A stretch of 64,000 nucleotides of DNA from Sphingomonas sp. Leaf32 (GTDB taxonomy: Bacteria > Pseudomonadota > Alphaproteobacteria > Sphingomonadales > Sphingomonadaceae). The translations under genes and the position numbers were made by a program. Of this stretch, positions 29,064 through 37,416 are shown piece by piece (position 1 is the stretch's first letter; every line of letters starts with the position of its first letter). The DNA lies in NCBI RefSeq assembly GCF_001421765.1, contig NZ_LMLA01000007.1, positions 459,510 through 523,509 of the forward strand. The letters are read 5' to 3'. The notes under the pieces were generated by a model that made no database searches, had not been told where the DNA came from, and saw only the letters and a program-made list of their open reading frames with translations.

Positions 29064-29495
29064 ATGGACGACGCACCCCGTAGCTGGACGACCACGGGCC
29101 TGGCCGATGCCCTGCGCGGGCCGGATTTCGCCGACGAACTGACCGTCGAGCAGATCGAGCAGGCCGAACCGGTCCTGAAGATCACCATGCACCATTTCGG
29201 CGACCTCGCCATCTTCGCCTCGGTCGCGGGCGAACAGATCGTCGTGTCCAGCCTGTTGTGGCCGGTCGACGAGCAGGCGGACCAGCACGCATTCAACCGA
29301 TTCCTGCTGAAGACGCAAAAGCTGGTGCCGCTGTCGAATTTCGCCATCGCCGAAGTGGGCGGACGCGAATATTATGAACTGGTGGGTGAACTGTCGGTCG
29401 AATCGTCGCTGCATACCGTGCTGATCGAACTGCGCGTTCTGGCGCAGAACGCGATCGAGGCGGCGTCCGAACTGCGCACCGAATTCGCCGCGTAA
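29064..29495 (+). CDS. DUF2170 protein (YjfI family)
   Basis: The 143-residue cytosolic protein matches YjfI. It has KITMHHFGDLAIFASVAGEQ, VSSLLWPVDEQADQHAFNRF and FLLKTQKLVPLSNFAI. ATG 29064 has CGGAGGGA five bases upstream. It is first in the plus-strand half of the module and is followed 15 bp later by the PspA-like gene, the same order as yjfI-yjfJ in E. coli. Function is unknown; a chaperone or adaptor for the PspA-like protein is a guess. Confidence 0.82.
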   Translation: MDDAPRSWTTTGLADALRGPDFADELTVEQIEQAEPVLKITMHHFGDLAIFASVAGEQIVVSSLLWPVDEQADQHAFNRFLLKTQKLVPLSNFAIAEVGGREYYELVGELSVESSLHTVLIELRVLAQNAIEAASELRTEFAA

Positions 29496-29510
29496 CGGAA
29501 GGTAGGATCA

Positions 29511-30254
29511 ATGTCGATGTGGAAGAGCCTCGTGGCGCTGGTGCGGGGCACCGCGCATGAAACCGGCCAGTCGATCGTCGATGCGAAGGCGCTGACGATC
29601 CTCGACCAGCAGATCCGCGATGCCGGGTCGCTGCAGGCCAAGGCGCGCGACGACCTGGCGACGCTGACCGCCAAGCGGCGGATGATGGAAAAGGACCTGG
29701 AGGCGCTGACCTCGCAGCGCGACAAGTATGAATCCTCGGCCCGCGCGGCGATGGCGCGCGGCGACATGGACCTGGCGCGCGAAGTCGCGCAGCGCCTCGC
29801 CACGATCGAGCAGGAACAGTCGAGCAAGACGCCGCAGATCGCCGACATGCGCGCCGCCGAGGACAAGATCCGCGGCATCATCAAGACCGGCGACGGCAAG
29901 ATCGACGCGCTGCGTCGCGAGGTCGACGTCGTGCGCGCGAACGAGAGCGTGCAGAAGGCGCAGGCCTCGGTCGCCAGCAGCTATGGCGGTGCGGCATCGT
30001 CGCTGGGGTCGGCGGCGGACAGCCTGGCCCGGCTGAAGGAGCGGCAGGCGATCCGCGAGGAGAAGTTCAAGGCATCGGCCGAGCTGGAGGACATGCGCAC
30101 CGGCGCCGATCTCGACGCCAAGTTGTCGGCCGCCGGGCTGTTGCCCGGATCGTCGAGCGCCGACGACATCCTCGCCCGGCTGTCCGCCCCCAAGGACGCC
30201 GCGCCGCGCCTGTCCGACGGGACGCGCGACGGCGGGACGATCGGGCGCGACTGA
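29511..30254 (+). CDS. PspA/IM30 family protein (YjfJ type)
   Basis: The 247-residue protein is largely one long coiled coil (about 25-195), with DQQIRDAGSLQAKARDDLATL and LTSQRDKYESSARAAMARGD typical of PspA/IM30 (ESCRT-III-like). Such proteins bind and remodel the inner membrane under envelope stress. The C-terminal tail is extended and charged. No pspF, pspB or pspC is nearby, so it is the yjfJ branch rather than the classic Psp response. It overlaps the next gene by 1 nt (TGATG). Confidence 0.9.
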   Translation: MSMWKSLVALVRGTAHETGQSIVDAKALTILDQQIRDAGSLQAKARDDLATLTAKRRMMEKDLEALTSQRDKYESSARAAMARGDMDLAREVAQRLATIEQEQSSKTPQIADMRAAEDKIRGIIKTGDGKIDALRREVDVVRANESVQKAQASVASSYGGAASSLGSAADSLARLKERQAIREEKFKASAELEDMRTGADLDAKLSAAGLLPGSSSADDILARLSAPKDAAPRLSDGTRDGGTIGRD

Positions 30255-31417
30255 TGGAACGCCGCGCGGTCGCCGAACGCCCCGACTGGCGGGCGACCGC
30301 CGAGCGGATGGGATTCACCTTCCACCATCAGGACGGGCAGAAATATTGGGAGGAGGGGGCCTATTACGCCTTCTCGCTCGACGAGGTGGAACAGGGGATC
30401 GAGGGGCCGAGCGCCGAACTCCACGCCCTGTGCCGCGATCTGGTGGACGAGGTGGTCGGCAGCGACGCGCTGATGCACCGCCTCGCCATTCCGCAGGACA
30501 TGCGCGACGTGGTGGCGGCGTCGTGGAAGGCACACGCGCCGAGCCTGTACGGGCGGTTCGATTTCGCCTTTGCCGGGACCGGCCCGGCCAAGCTGCTGGA
30601 ATATAACGCCGATACGCCGACCAGCATCTTCGAAACCGCGCTATTCCAGTGGCAGTGGCTGGAGGATCGCATCGCCGACGGCACGCTTGCCGCCGGGGCG
30701 GACCAGTATAACCGGCTGCACGATGCGCTGGTCGAACGCTTCGGCACGCTGTTCACCAAGGGCAGTACGGTGCATTTCGCGTCGGTCGATGATCATGTCG
30801 AGGATCGGCAGACGGTCCGCTATCTGGAGGATGTCGCGCGGCAGGCGGGGCTGGACCCGGCGTTCGTCGCGATCGACCGGATCGGCGTCGATGGCGACGG
30901 CGCGTTCGTCGATGGCGACGACGTGCTGATCGCCGCGCTGTTCAAGCTGTACCCGTGGGAGGACATGCTGCGCGAGCCGTATGCCAAGCAACTGGCCGCG
31001 ACGCGCACGCTGTTCCTCGAACCGGCGTGGAAGGCGTTGCTGTCGAACAAGGGCATCCTGCCGCTGCTCTGGCAGCGGCACCGGGGGCATCCGAACCTGC
31101 TGCCCGCCGCCTTTGCCGACGACACCGCCGCGCTGGCCGAGATCGGAGCGGCCTATGTCCGCAAGCCGATCTTTTCGCGCGAGGGGTGGGACATCGAACT
31201 GGTCGACGGGGCCGCGACGGCGCGCGGGCCGGAGGGCGGCTATGGCGACGAGGGGCATGTCGTGCAGGCGCTCAGCCCGTTGCCGGTGTTCGATGGCAAT
31301 CATGCGGTGGTCGGGTCGTGGATCGTCGGCGACGAGGCCGTCGCGCTGTCGGTGCGCGAGGATGACGGCCCGATCACGCGCGATCTGGCCCGGTTCGTGC
31401 CGCATGTGATTGTTTGA
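30254..31417 (+). CDS. glutathionylspermidine synthase-like ATP-grasp ligase (YjfC/YgiC family)
   Basis: The 387-residue ligase matches the C-terminal synthetase domain of glutathionylspermidine synthase. It has GRFDFAFAGTGPAKLLEYNADT, FASVDDHVEDRQTVRYLEDVA, ALLSNKGILPLLW and VRKPIFSREGWDIELV. It likely ligates a peptide carboxylate to an amine using ATP; the amidase half is absent and YgiC itself does not make glutathionylspermidine in vitro, so the substrate is open. It is the last gene of the DUF2170-PspA unit, coupled by TGATG. Confidence 0.9.
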   Translation: MERRAVAERPDWRATAERMGFTFHHQDGQKYWEEGAYYAFSLDEVEQGIEGPSAELHALCRDLVDEVVGSDALMHRLAIPQDMRDVVAASWKAHAPSLYGRFDFAFAGTGPAKLLEYNADTPTSIFETALFQWQWLEDRIADGTLAAGADQYNRLHDALVERFGTLFTKGSTVHFASVDDHVEDRQTVRYLEDVARQAGLDPAFVAIDRIGVDGDGAFVDGDDVLIAALFKLYPWEDMLREPYAKQLAATRTLFLEPAWKALLSNKGILPLLWQRHRGHPNLLPAAFADDTAALAEIGAAYVRKPIFSREGWDIELVDGAATARGPEGGYGDEGHVVQALSPLPVFDGNHAVVGSWIVGDEAVALSVREDDGPITRDLARFVPHVIV

Positions 31418-31498
31418 GGGGGTTTCCGCAGATGCTCCGTCATTCCGGCGAACCTTAGCCGGAGCGGTTTCCAGCGGGCTATTTCCCGCAAACGGTTC

Positions 31499-31593
31499 GT
31501 CATTCCGGCGTAGGCCGGAATCCATTGTGTCGGGCGGTGCCGATGGATGCGCTACGGGGCAGCTTCCATGGATCCCGGCCTTCGCCGGGATGA
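31499..31593. repeat. REP-type inverted pair (family B)
   Basis: CGTCATTCCGGCGTAGGCCG pairs with GGCCTTCGCCGGGATGACG ending at 31593. A degenerate single unit lies just before it (31438-31462). It belongs to a block of repeats filling the 303-bp gap between the ligase and DUF167 genes. Confidence 0.8.
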
Positions 31594-31624
31594 CGAGGGG
31601 GGGCGGACGGCGCGTAGCCCCTAT

Positions 31625-31719
31625 CGTCGTTCCCGCGCAGGCGGGAACCCATTGCCGCTGACGATCGTGATGGAGCCGCAGTGTTGCGTGTATGGATTCC
31701 CGCCTTCGCGGGAATGACG
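31625..31719. repeat. REP-type inverted pair (family B)
   Basis: CGTCGTTCCCGCGCAGGCGG pairs with CGCCTTCGCGGGAATGACG ending at 31719, one base before the DUF167 stop codon. It may serve as a bidirectional transcript end for the convergent genes. Confidence 0.8.
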
Positions 31720-31720
31720 A

Positions 31721-32032
31721 TCAAGGCAGGAGTGCACCGAGTCCCGCCTCCAACGCCACAACATCCCCGACAATCCGCAACCGCTTCACCCGGCTGGTCT
31801 GCCCGCTGACCAGCGTCACCGATCCCCGCCCGACGCGCAGCACTTTCGCCACGAAGCGCACCACTTCGTCATTCGCCGCCCCGTCGACCGGTGGCGCCGC
31901 GACGCGCAGGCCGAGGGCGGTGGCGTCGCCCTCCAGCGCGACCACGCCGGTCACCGCCGTCTTCGACGCCTTGGGTGTCGCGCGGATCGTTAGCGTCGCG
32001 CCGCTCGCGTCGAGGGTGAAGGGATCGCGCAT
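31721..32032 (-). CDS. DUF167 family protein (YggU-like)
   Basis: This 103-residue protein has the compact DUF167 fold: LTIRATPKASKTAVTGV, LRVAAPPVDGAANDEVVRFV and VTLVSGQTSRVKRLRI. The start at 32032 is chosen because the domain begins there; other in-frame Met codons lie upstream. Function is unknown across the family. It is divergent from the MFS exporter by 77 bp. Confidence 0.8.
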   Translation of the reverse strand: MRDPFTLDASGATLTIRATPKASKTAVTGVVALEGDATALGLRVAAPPVDGAANDEVVRFVAKVLRVGRGSVTLVSGQTSRVKRLRIVGDVVALEAGLGALLP

Positions 32033-32109
32033 CGCCGGTCCCATGCCGCCGCGACGATCGTCGATGCAAGTGGCTTGGCACAAAGCGGCGCTTCCCGCAT
32101 TCACCCGTC

Positions 32110-33780
32110 ATGGCATCGACCCCCGCAACGACCGCGACCGCGACGCATAGCTCTCCGCTGTCGATCCCGATCTTTCGCGCCATCTGGATCGCGTCGATGG
32201 CGTCCAACTTCGGCGGGCTGATCCAGTCGGTCGGCGCGTCGTGGATGATGACGTCGCTGGCGGCGTCGCCGCAGATGATCGCGCTGGTGCAGGCGTCGAC
32301 GACGCTGCCGATCATGCTGCTGTCGCTGTGGGCAGGCGCGGTCGCCGACAATCTCGACCGGCGGCGGGTGATGCTGGCCGCGCAGGGTTTCATGCTGATC
32401 GTCTCGGTCGCTCTGGCGGTCTGCGCGTGGATGGGGTTGCTCAGCCCGTGGCTGCTGCTGTCCTTCACCTTCCTGATCGGATGCGGCACCGCGATCAACG
32501 GCCCGGCATGGCAGGCATCGGTCGGCGACATGGTGCCGCGCAGCGTGTTGCCGAGCGCGGTCGCGCTCAATTCGATGGGGTTCAACATCGCGCGCAGCGT
32601 CGGCCCGGCGCTTGGCGGCGCGATCGTCGCGGCGGCGGGGGCGGCGGCGGCGTTCCTGACCAATGCGCTGAGCTATATCGGACTGATCGCGGTCTTGGCG
32701 CGGTGGAAGCCGGACTATGCCCCGCGCCTGTTGCCGCGCGAGACGCTGGGCCTCGCGATGGCCGCCGGCGTCCGCTACGTCTGGATGTCGCCGTCGTTGC
32801 GCACGGTGCTGCTGCGCGCCGCGCTGTTCGGCATCGCCGCCAGCGCGGTGCCGGCGATGATGCCGCTGGTCGCGCGCGACCTGGTGACCGGCGGGCCGCT
32901 GACCTATGGCGCGCTGCTGGGGGCGTTCGGTGCGGGGGCGGTCGGCGGCGCACTCACCAGCGTGCGGTTGCGCCGCCGCTGGGCGCCCGAAAAGCTGGTC
33001 CGCGTCGCCGCCACCGCGCTGTCGGCCGGCGGGGCGATCGCGGCGGTCAGCCCGTGGCTGCCGCTGACCATCGTGGCGTTGGTGCTGGCCGGTGCGGGTT
33101 GGGTCGCGGCGCTCAGCACCTTCAACGTATCGGTGCAGATGGCCGCCCCCCGCTGGGTCGTGGCGCGCGCGCTGGCGCTGTACCAGATGGCGGCGTTCGG
33201 CGGCATGACCATCGGCAGCTGGCTGTTCGGATCGATCGCAGAAGGACGCGGCGTGCAGGTCGCGCTGCTGAGCGCGGCGGGGGTACAGATGTTGAGCGTT
33301 TTGGCCGGGTTCAGGCTGCCGCTGCGCGACATCGAGACCGCCAACCTCGCCCCGCGCGGCTGGGAAACGCCCGATACCGAGGTGCCGGTCGAGGCGCGGT
33401 CCGGTCCGGTGGTGGTGACGATCGACTATCGCATCGCGTCGCAGGACGTGATGACGTTCCTGAACGTGATGAACGAACGGCGCCGCATCCGGCGGCGCGA
33501 CGGGGCGCATCACTGGGCATTGCTGCGCGACCTGAACGATCCCGAGCTATGGATCGAGCGCTATCACGTCTCCACCTGGCTCGACTATATCCGCCACAAC
33601 CAGCGTCGGACCGAAGCCGACCGCGCCAATAGCGAGGCGTTGCTGGCCTTGCACCGGGGGAGCGAGGCGCCGCGCGTCCACCGGATGATCGAGCGCCAGA
33701 CCGGATCGCTACCGGTCAGCCGCCTGTCGACCCCACGCGAAATGGCCGATCCTTTGACCGATCCGACCCGCTCCAACTGA
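32110..33780 (+). CDS. MFS exporter, EntS-like (MFS_3) with C-terminal soluble extension
   Basis: The 556-residue protein has about 12 helices (25-415) with SIPIFRAIWIASMASNFGGL, a GAVADNLDRRRVML loop and GPAWQASVGDMVPRSVLPSA, then a soluble domain of about 135 residues (VVVTIDYRIASQDVMTFLNV...HHWALLRDLNDPELWIERYH). This matches the long MFS_3 family of drug or siderophore efflux proteins, whose tail resembles a dimeric alpha-beta barrel. No siderophore genes are nearby, so the substrate is unknown. Confidence 0.85.
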   Translation: MASTPATTATATHSSPLSIPIFRAIWIASMASNFGGLIQSVGASWMMTSLAASPQMIALVQASTTLPIMLLSLWAGAVADNLDRRRVMLAAQGFMLIVSVALAVCAWMGLLSPWLLLSFTFLIGCGTAINGPAWQASVGDMVPRSVLPSAVALNSMGFNIARSVGPALGGAIVAAAGAAAAFLTNALSYIGLIAVLARWKPDYAPRLLPRETLGLAMAAGVRYVWMSPSLRTVLLRAALFGIAASAVPAMMPLVARDLVTGGPLTYGALLGAFGAGAVGGALTSVRLRRRWAPEKLVRVAATALSAGGAIAAVSPWLPLTIVALVLAGAGWVAALSTFNVSVQMAAPRWVVARALALYQMAAFGGMTIGSWLFGSIAEGRGVQVALLSAAGVQMLSVLAGFRLPLRDIETANLAPRGWETPDTEVPVEARSGPVVVTIDYRIASQDVMTFLNVMNERRRIRRRDGAHHWALLRDLNDPELWIERYHVSTWLDYIRHNQRRTEADRANSEALLALHRGSEAPRVHRMIERQTGSLPVSRLSTPREMADPLTDPTRSN

Positions 33781-33851
33781 TATATTGAACACTGTTATTT
33801 TTCTGGTAGCCTGATGCGGACGGTTCGAATCGCGGCTATGCACTGGCCCGC

Positions 33852-33870
33852 GTTCGAACCGGGTTCGAAC
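33852..33870. promoter_or_regulatory. perfect 19-bp palindrome upstream of the acyltransferase fusion gene
   Basis: GTTCGAACCGGGTTCGAAC has exact 9-bp arms around a central G, and a further half-site GGTTCGAAT lies at 33822-33830. It also contains GTTC-N7-GTTC on one strand and GAAC-N7-GAAC on the same sequence, so it meets the LexA consensus as well as looking like a TetR-type operator. It ends 17 bp before the start codon. Confidence 0.5.
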
Positions 33871-33887
33871 CCGTTCAGGGGGAATGC

Positions 33888-36800
33888 ATGTCCGCACCCG
33901 ATTTCTCGCTGCTGACCCGTCGTCGCTACGCACCGTTGTTCACCGTGCAGTTCCTGACGGCGATGAACGACAATCTGTTGAAGTTCGCGTTGCTGTTCCT
34001 CGCCAATTTCACGCTGTACCGCGCCGATCCGGCCAAGGCGGCGACACTGGCGACGATCTCGACCGGGCTGTTCATCCTGCCCTATTTCCTGTTTTCGGGC
34101 CTTGCCGGGCAGATGGCGGATGCGTGGAACAAGGCGTGGCTGATCCGTGCGGTGAAGGGCGCGGAAATCGCCATCATGGCGCTGGCGCTGGCCGGATTCT
34201 GGTTCGAATCGGTGCCGGTGCTGCTCACCTGCCTGTTCCTGATGGGCGTGCATTCGACCGTGTTCGGGCCGGTCAAATATTCGATCCTGCCGCAGCATCT
34301 ACGCCCGCACGAACTGATGGGCGGGACCGGGCTGGTCGAGGCGGGGACGTTCGTCGCGATCCTGACCGGACAATTGCTGGGCGGGATCATTCCGCCATGG
34401 GAAGCGGGCGTCGCCGCGTTCGGTTTCGCGGTGCTGGGGTTCCTTGCCGCGCTGGTGGTGCCGAGCGCGCCGTCGGCGGCGCCGGACATGCGCATCGACC
34501 TGAACCCGTTTCGCAGCACCGCCGCGATCCTGCGCGCGGCGCATGGCGGGCGAGGGGTGTGGCTGGCGATCCTCGGCATCAGCTGGTTCTTTTCGGTCGG
34601 CGCGGTGGTCTTGTCGGAATTCGCCCCGCTGGTCGCGGGTACGCTGAACGCCGCGCCGGAGGTGGTGACATTGTTCCTCGCGGTGTTCAGCCTGTCGGTC
34701 GCGGCGGGGTCGCTGCTGGTCAACCGGCTGCTGAAGGGCGAGGTGTCGGCGCGCTATGTGCCGATCGCCGCGATCGGGCTGGCGGTGTTCCTGATCGACC
34801 TGTGGCTGACCAGCGGGCGCTTCGTGGTGGAGACGCCGGGCGCGGACATCGCCGCGTTCCTGGCGACGCCGGGCAGCTGGCATTTGCTGATCGACCTAGC
34901 GGGCATTGCGCTCAGCGGCGGCGTGTTCGTCGTGCCGCTCTACGCCATCCTCCAGACGTGGAGCGCGCCCGAGAAGCGGTCGCAGATCATCGCCGCGAAT
35001 AACGTCATCAACGCGATGGTCACCGTGGCGATGGTCGCCGTGGTCACCGCGATGCTGGCGGGCGGGAGCAGCGTTCCGGGCATCTTCGGCGCGCTGGGTT
35101 TCGCCACGCTGTCGATCGCGCTGATCTCCTGCTGGCTCCTGCCCGAGACGGTGTTCAAGGCGGTGGTGCGCACCGCGTTGCGCCTCGCCTATCGTGTCGA
35201 GGTGGCGGGCGCGGCGAACATGCCTGCGCCGGGCGAGCGGGCGGTGGTGGTGGTCAACCACGTCTCGTTCCTCGACGGGCTGCTGCTGGCCGCGTTTCTG
35301 CCGGGCAAGCCGACCTTCGCGATCCACAGCCGCTTCGCGCGCGCCTGGTGGATGCAGCCGCTGCTGAAGCTGTTCGACGCGTTTCCGGTCGATCCGACCA
35401 ACCCGATGTCGGCCAAGGCGATGGTGAAGGCGGTGCGCGAGGGGCGGACGCTGGTGATTTTTCCGGAAGGACGGATCACGGTCACCGGCGCGCTGATGAA
35501 GATTTTCGACGGTCCCGGCATGGTCGCCGACCGTGCCGATGCGCCGATCGTCCCGGTGCGGATCGACGGCGCGCAATATAGCCGCTTCTCGCGCCTGAAG
35601 GGGAAGGCGCGGCTGCACTGGTTCCCGAAGATCGCGCTGACCGTGCTGCCGCCGCGCCGGTTCCAGCTTCCGCAAGGGGTCAGCGCGCGCGAACGGCGGG
35701 CGATCGCCGGGCGGCGGCTGTACGACGTGATGAGCGAGATGATCTTCGCCACGTCGGATACCGACCGGACGCTGTACGACGCGCTGATCGATGCGCGGCA
35801 CCTGCACGGGCACGGCATGGGCGTGGTCGAGGATGTGCAGCGGGTGCCGCTGACCTATGACCGGCTGGTCACCGGGACGCAGGCGCTGGCCCGACCGCTG
35901 GCGGCGGGTACGACGCAGGGCGAGGCGGTCGGTGTGCTGCTGCCCAATGTGAACGGCGTGGTCGTGACCTTCTTTGCCTTGCAGGCGACGGGGCGCGTGC
36001 CGGCGATGCTGAACTATACCGCCGGCCTCGCCAATCTGCGCGCGGCGTGCATGGCGGCGCAGATCCGGACGATCGTCACCGCGCGGGCGTTCGTCGAGCA
36101 GGCGAAGCTGGGCGAGGTCGTCGCGGGGCTGGCGGGCGAGGGGATAAAGGTCCGCTATCTGGAGGATATCCGCGAGGGGCTGGGCGCAGGGGCGAAGATC
36201 ATGGCGCTGGTCCGCTCGCGCATGGCCGGGCGGCTGCACCGGCTGCAGCGGGTATCGGCCGATGCGCCCGCCGTCATCCTGTTCACCAGCGGGTCGGAAG
36301 GGGTGCCCAAGGGGGTGGTGCTTACCCATCGCAACCTGCTGGCCAACTGCCTCCAGCTATCGTCGCGGATCGATTTCAACCGGGCGGACGTGGTGCTGAA
36401 CGCGCTGCCGGTGTTCCACAGCTTCGGCCTGACCGGCGGCACGCTGCTGCCGATCCTGTCGGGGGTGAAGACGGTGCTGTATCCCAGCCCGCTGCACTAT
36501 CGCATCGTGCCGGCGCTGGCGTACGACGCCAATGCGACGATCCTGTTCGGGACCGATACCTTCCTGTCGGGCTATGCGCGGATGGCGCACGGCTATGATT
36601 TCTATGCGCTGCGCTACATCTTTGCCGGGGCGGAGCGGGTGCGGCCGGAGACGCGTGGCGTCTATGCCGAAAAGTTCGGGCTGCGCATCATGGAAGGCTA
36701 TGGCGCGACCGAGGCGGCGCCGGTGATCGCGGTCAACACGCCGATGCATTTCAAGGCGGGTAGCGTCGGGCGATTGCTGCCGGGGATCGAGGCGCGGCTG

Positions 36801-37283
36801 GAGGCGGTGCCGGGGATCGCCGAGGGCGCGCGGCTGGCGATCCGGGGGCCGAACGTCATGGCCGGCTATCTGAAGGTCGACGCGCCGGGCGTGGTGCAGC
36901 CGCCCGAGGACGGGTGGCACGATACCGGCGACATCGTGTCTATCGACGACAGCGGCTTCGTGACGATCCGCGGGCGGGCCAAGCGTTTCGCGAAGATCGG
37001 CGGCGAGATGGTGTCGCTGCCGGCGGTCGAGGGCTATGCGGCGAAGGTCTGGCCGGCGGCGGAACATGCGGTCGTGACCCGCCCGGATGCGAAGAAAGGC
37101 GAACAGCTCGTGCTGTTCACGACGCAGCCCGGTGCGGTGGCGGGAGAATTGTCGGCCTGGGGGCGGGCGAACGGCGTGGCCGAACTGGCGCTGCCGCGCG
37201 ATGTGCGGGTGGTGGAGAGCCTGCCAGTGTTGGGCACGGGGAAGCTGGATTATGTGACGATGGGGGCGATGGCGGTCGGGTAG
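33888..37283 (+). CDS. lysophospholipid transporter / PlsC acyltransferase / acyl-ACP synthetase fusion (LplT-Aas type)
   Basis: The 1131-residue protein fuses three activities. First is an LplT-like MFS transporter (1-410, starting YAPLFTVQFLTAMNDNLLKF). Next is a PlsC-type acyltransferase (about 430-610) with NHVSFLDG (H-X4-D) and FPEGRIT. Last is an AMP-binding acyl-ACP synthetase (about 640-1130) with ILFTSGSEGVPKGVVLTHRN, GYGATEAAPVIAVN and GWHDTGDIVSIDDSGF. It should flip lysophospholipids inward and re-acylate them using an acyl group activated in place, a membrane repair path. E. coli has this as two genes, lplT and aas. AGGGGGA precedes ATG 33888. Confidence 0.92.
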   Translation: MSAPDFSLLTRRRYAPLFTVQFLTAMNDNLLKFALLFLANFTLYRADPAKAATLATISTGLFILPYFLFSGLAGQMADAWNKAWLIRAVKGAEIAIMALALAGFWFESVPVLLTCLFLMGVHSTVFGPVKYSILPQHLRPHELMGGTGLVEAGTFVAILTGQLLGGIIPPWEAGVAAFGFAVLGFLAALVVPSAPSAAPDMRIDLNPFRSTAAILRAAHGGRGVWLAILGISWFFSVGAVVLSEFAPLVAGTLNAAPEVVTLFLAVFSLSVAAGSLLVNRLLKGEVSARYVPIAAIGLAVFLIDLWLTSGRFVVETPGADIAAFLATPGSWHLLIDLAGIALSGGVFVVPLYAILQTWSAPEKRSQIIAANNVINAMVTVAMVAVVTAMLAGGSSVPGIFGALGFATLSIALISCWLLPETVFKAVVRTALRLAYRVEVAGAANMPAPGERAVVVVNHVSFLDGLLLAAFLPGKPTFAIHSRFARAWWMQPLLKLFDAFPVDPTNPMSAKAMVKAVREGRTLVIFPEGRITVTGALMKIFDGPGMVADRADAPIVPVRIDGAQYSRFSRLKGKARLHWFPKIALTVLPPRRFQLPQGVSARERRAIAGRRLYDVMSEMIFATSDTDRTLYDALIDARHLHGHGMGVVEDVQRVPLTYDRLVTGTQALARPLAAGTTQGEAVGVLLPNVNGVVVTFFALQATGRVPAMLNYTAGLANLRAACMAAQIRTIVTARAFVEQAKLGEVVAGLAGEGIKVRYLEDIREGLGAGAKIMALVRSRMAGRLHRLQRVSADAPAVILFTSGSEGVPKGVVLTHRNLLANCLQLSSRIDFNRADVVLNALPVFHSFGLTGGTLLPILSGVKTVLYPSPLHYRIVPALAYDANATILFGTDTFLSGYARMAHGYDFYALRYIFAGAERVRPETRGVYAEKFGLRIMEGYGATEAAPVIAVNTPMHFKAGSVGRLLPGIEARLEAVPGIAEGARLAIRGPNVMAGYLKVDAPGVVQPPEDGWHDTGDIVSIDDSGFVTIRGRAKRFAKIGGEMVSLPAVEGYAAKVWPAAEHAVVTRPDAKKGEQLVLFTTQPGAVAGELSAWGRANGVAELALPRDVRVVESLPVLGTGKLDYVTMGAMAVG

Positions 37284-37300
37284 GCTCGTGCGGGGCGGGG

Positions 37301-37404
37301 TTCTCGACAGACGCTTCTCGACAGGCTCGATGCTGCTCGAACCGAACGGTCTTTTTTGGGGACGCGTCTCCTCCCCGTCATCCCGGGTCAAGCCCGGAGC
37401 GACG
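37301..37404. repeat. degenerate family D fragment and family A half unit
   Basis: TTCTCGACAGGCTCGATGCT followed by CGAACCGAACGGT (37315-37350) resembles the right end of the 40779 and 45588 elements. CGTCATCCCGGGTCAAGCCC at 37376 is a REP half with a decayed partner. It lies between convergent genes. Confidence 0.55.
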
Positions 37405-37416
37405 AAGTGGCGGCTA

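Noticed and set aside
29511..30254. Classic phage-shock (Psp) operon
   Set aside because: No pspF, pspB or pspC and no sigma-54 promoter; the gene order matches the yjf group instead.
31438..31719. Possible CRISPR-like array of repeated palindromes
   Set aside because: The units are inverted pairs of REP type with unequal spacing, no direct repeats with unique spacers, and no cas genes in the window.
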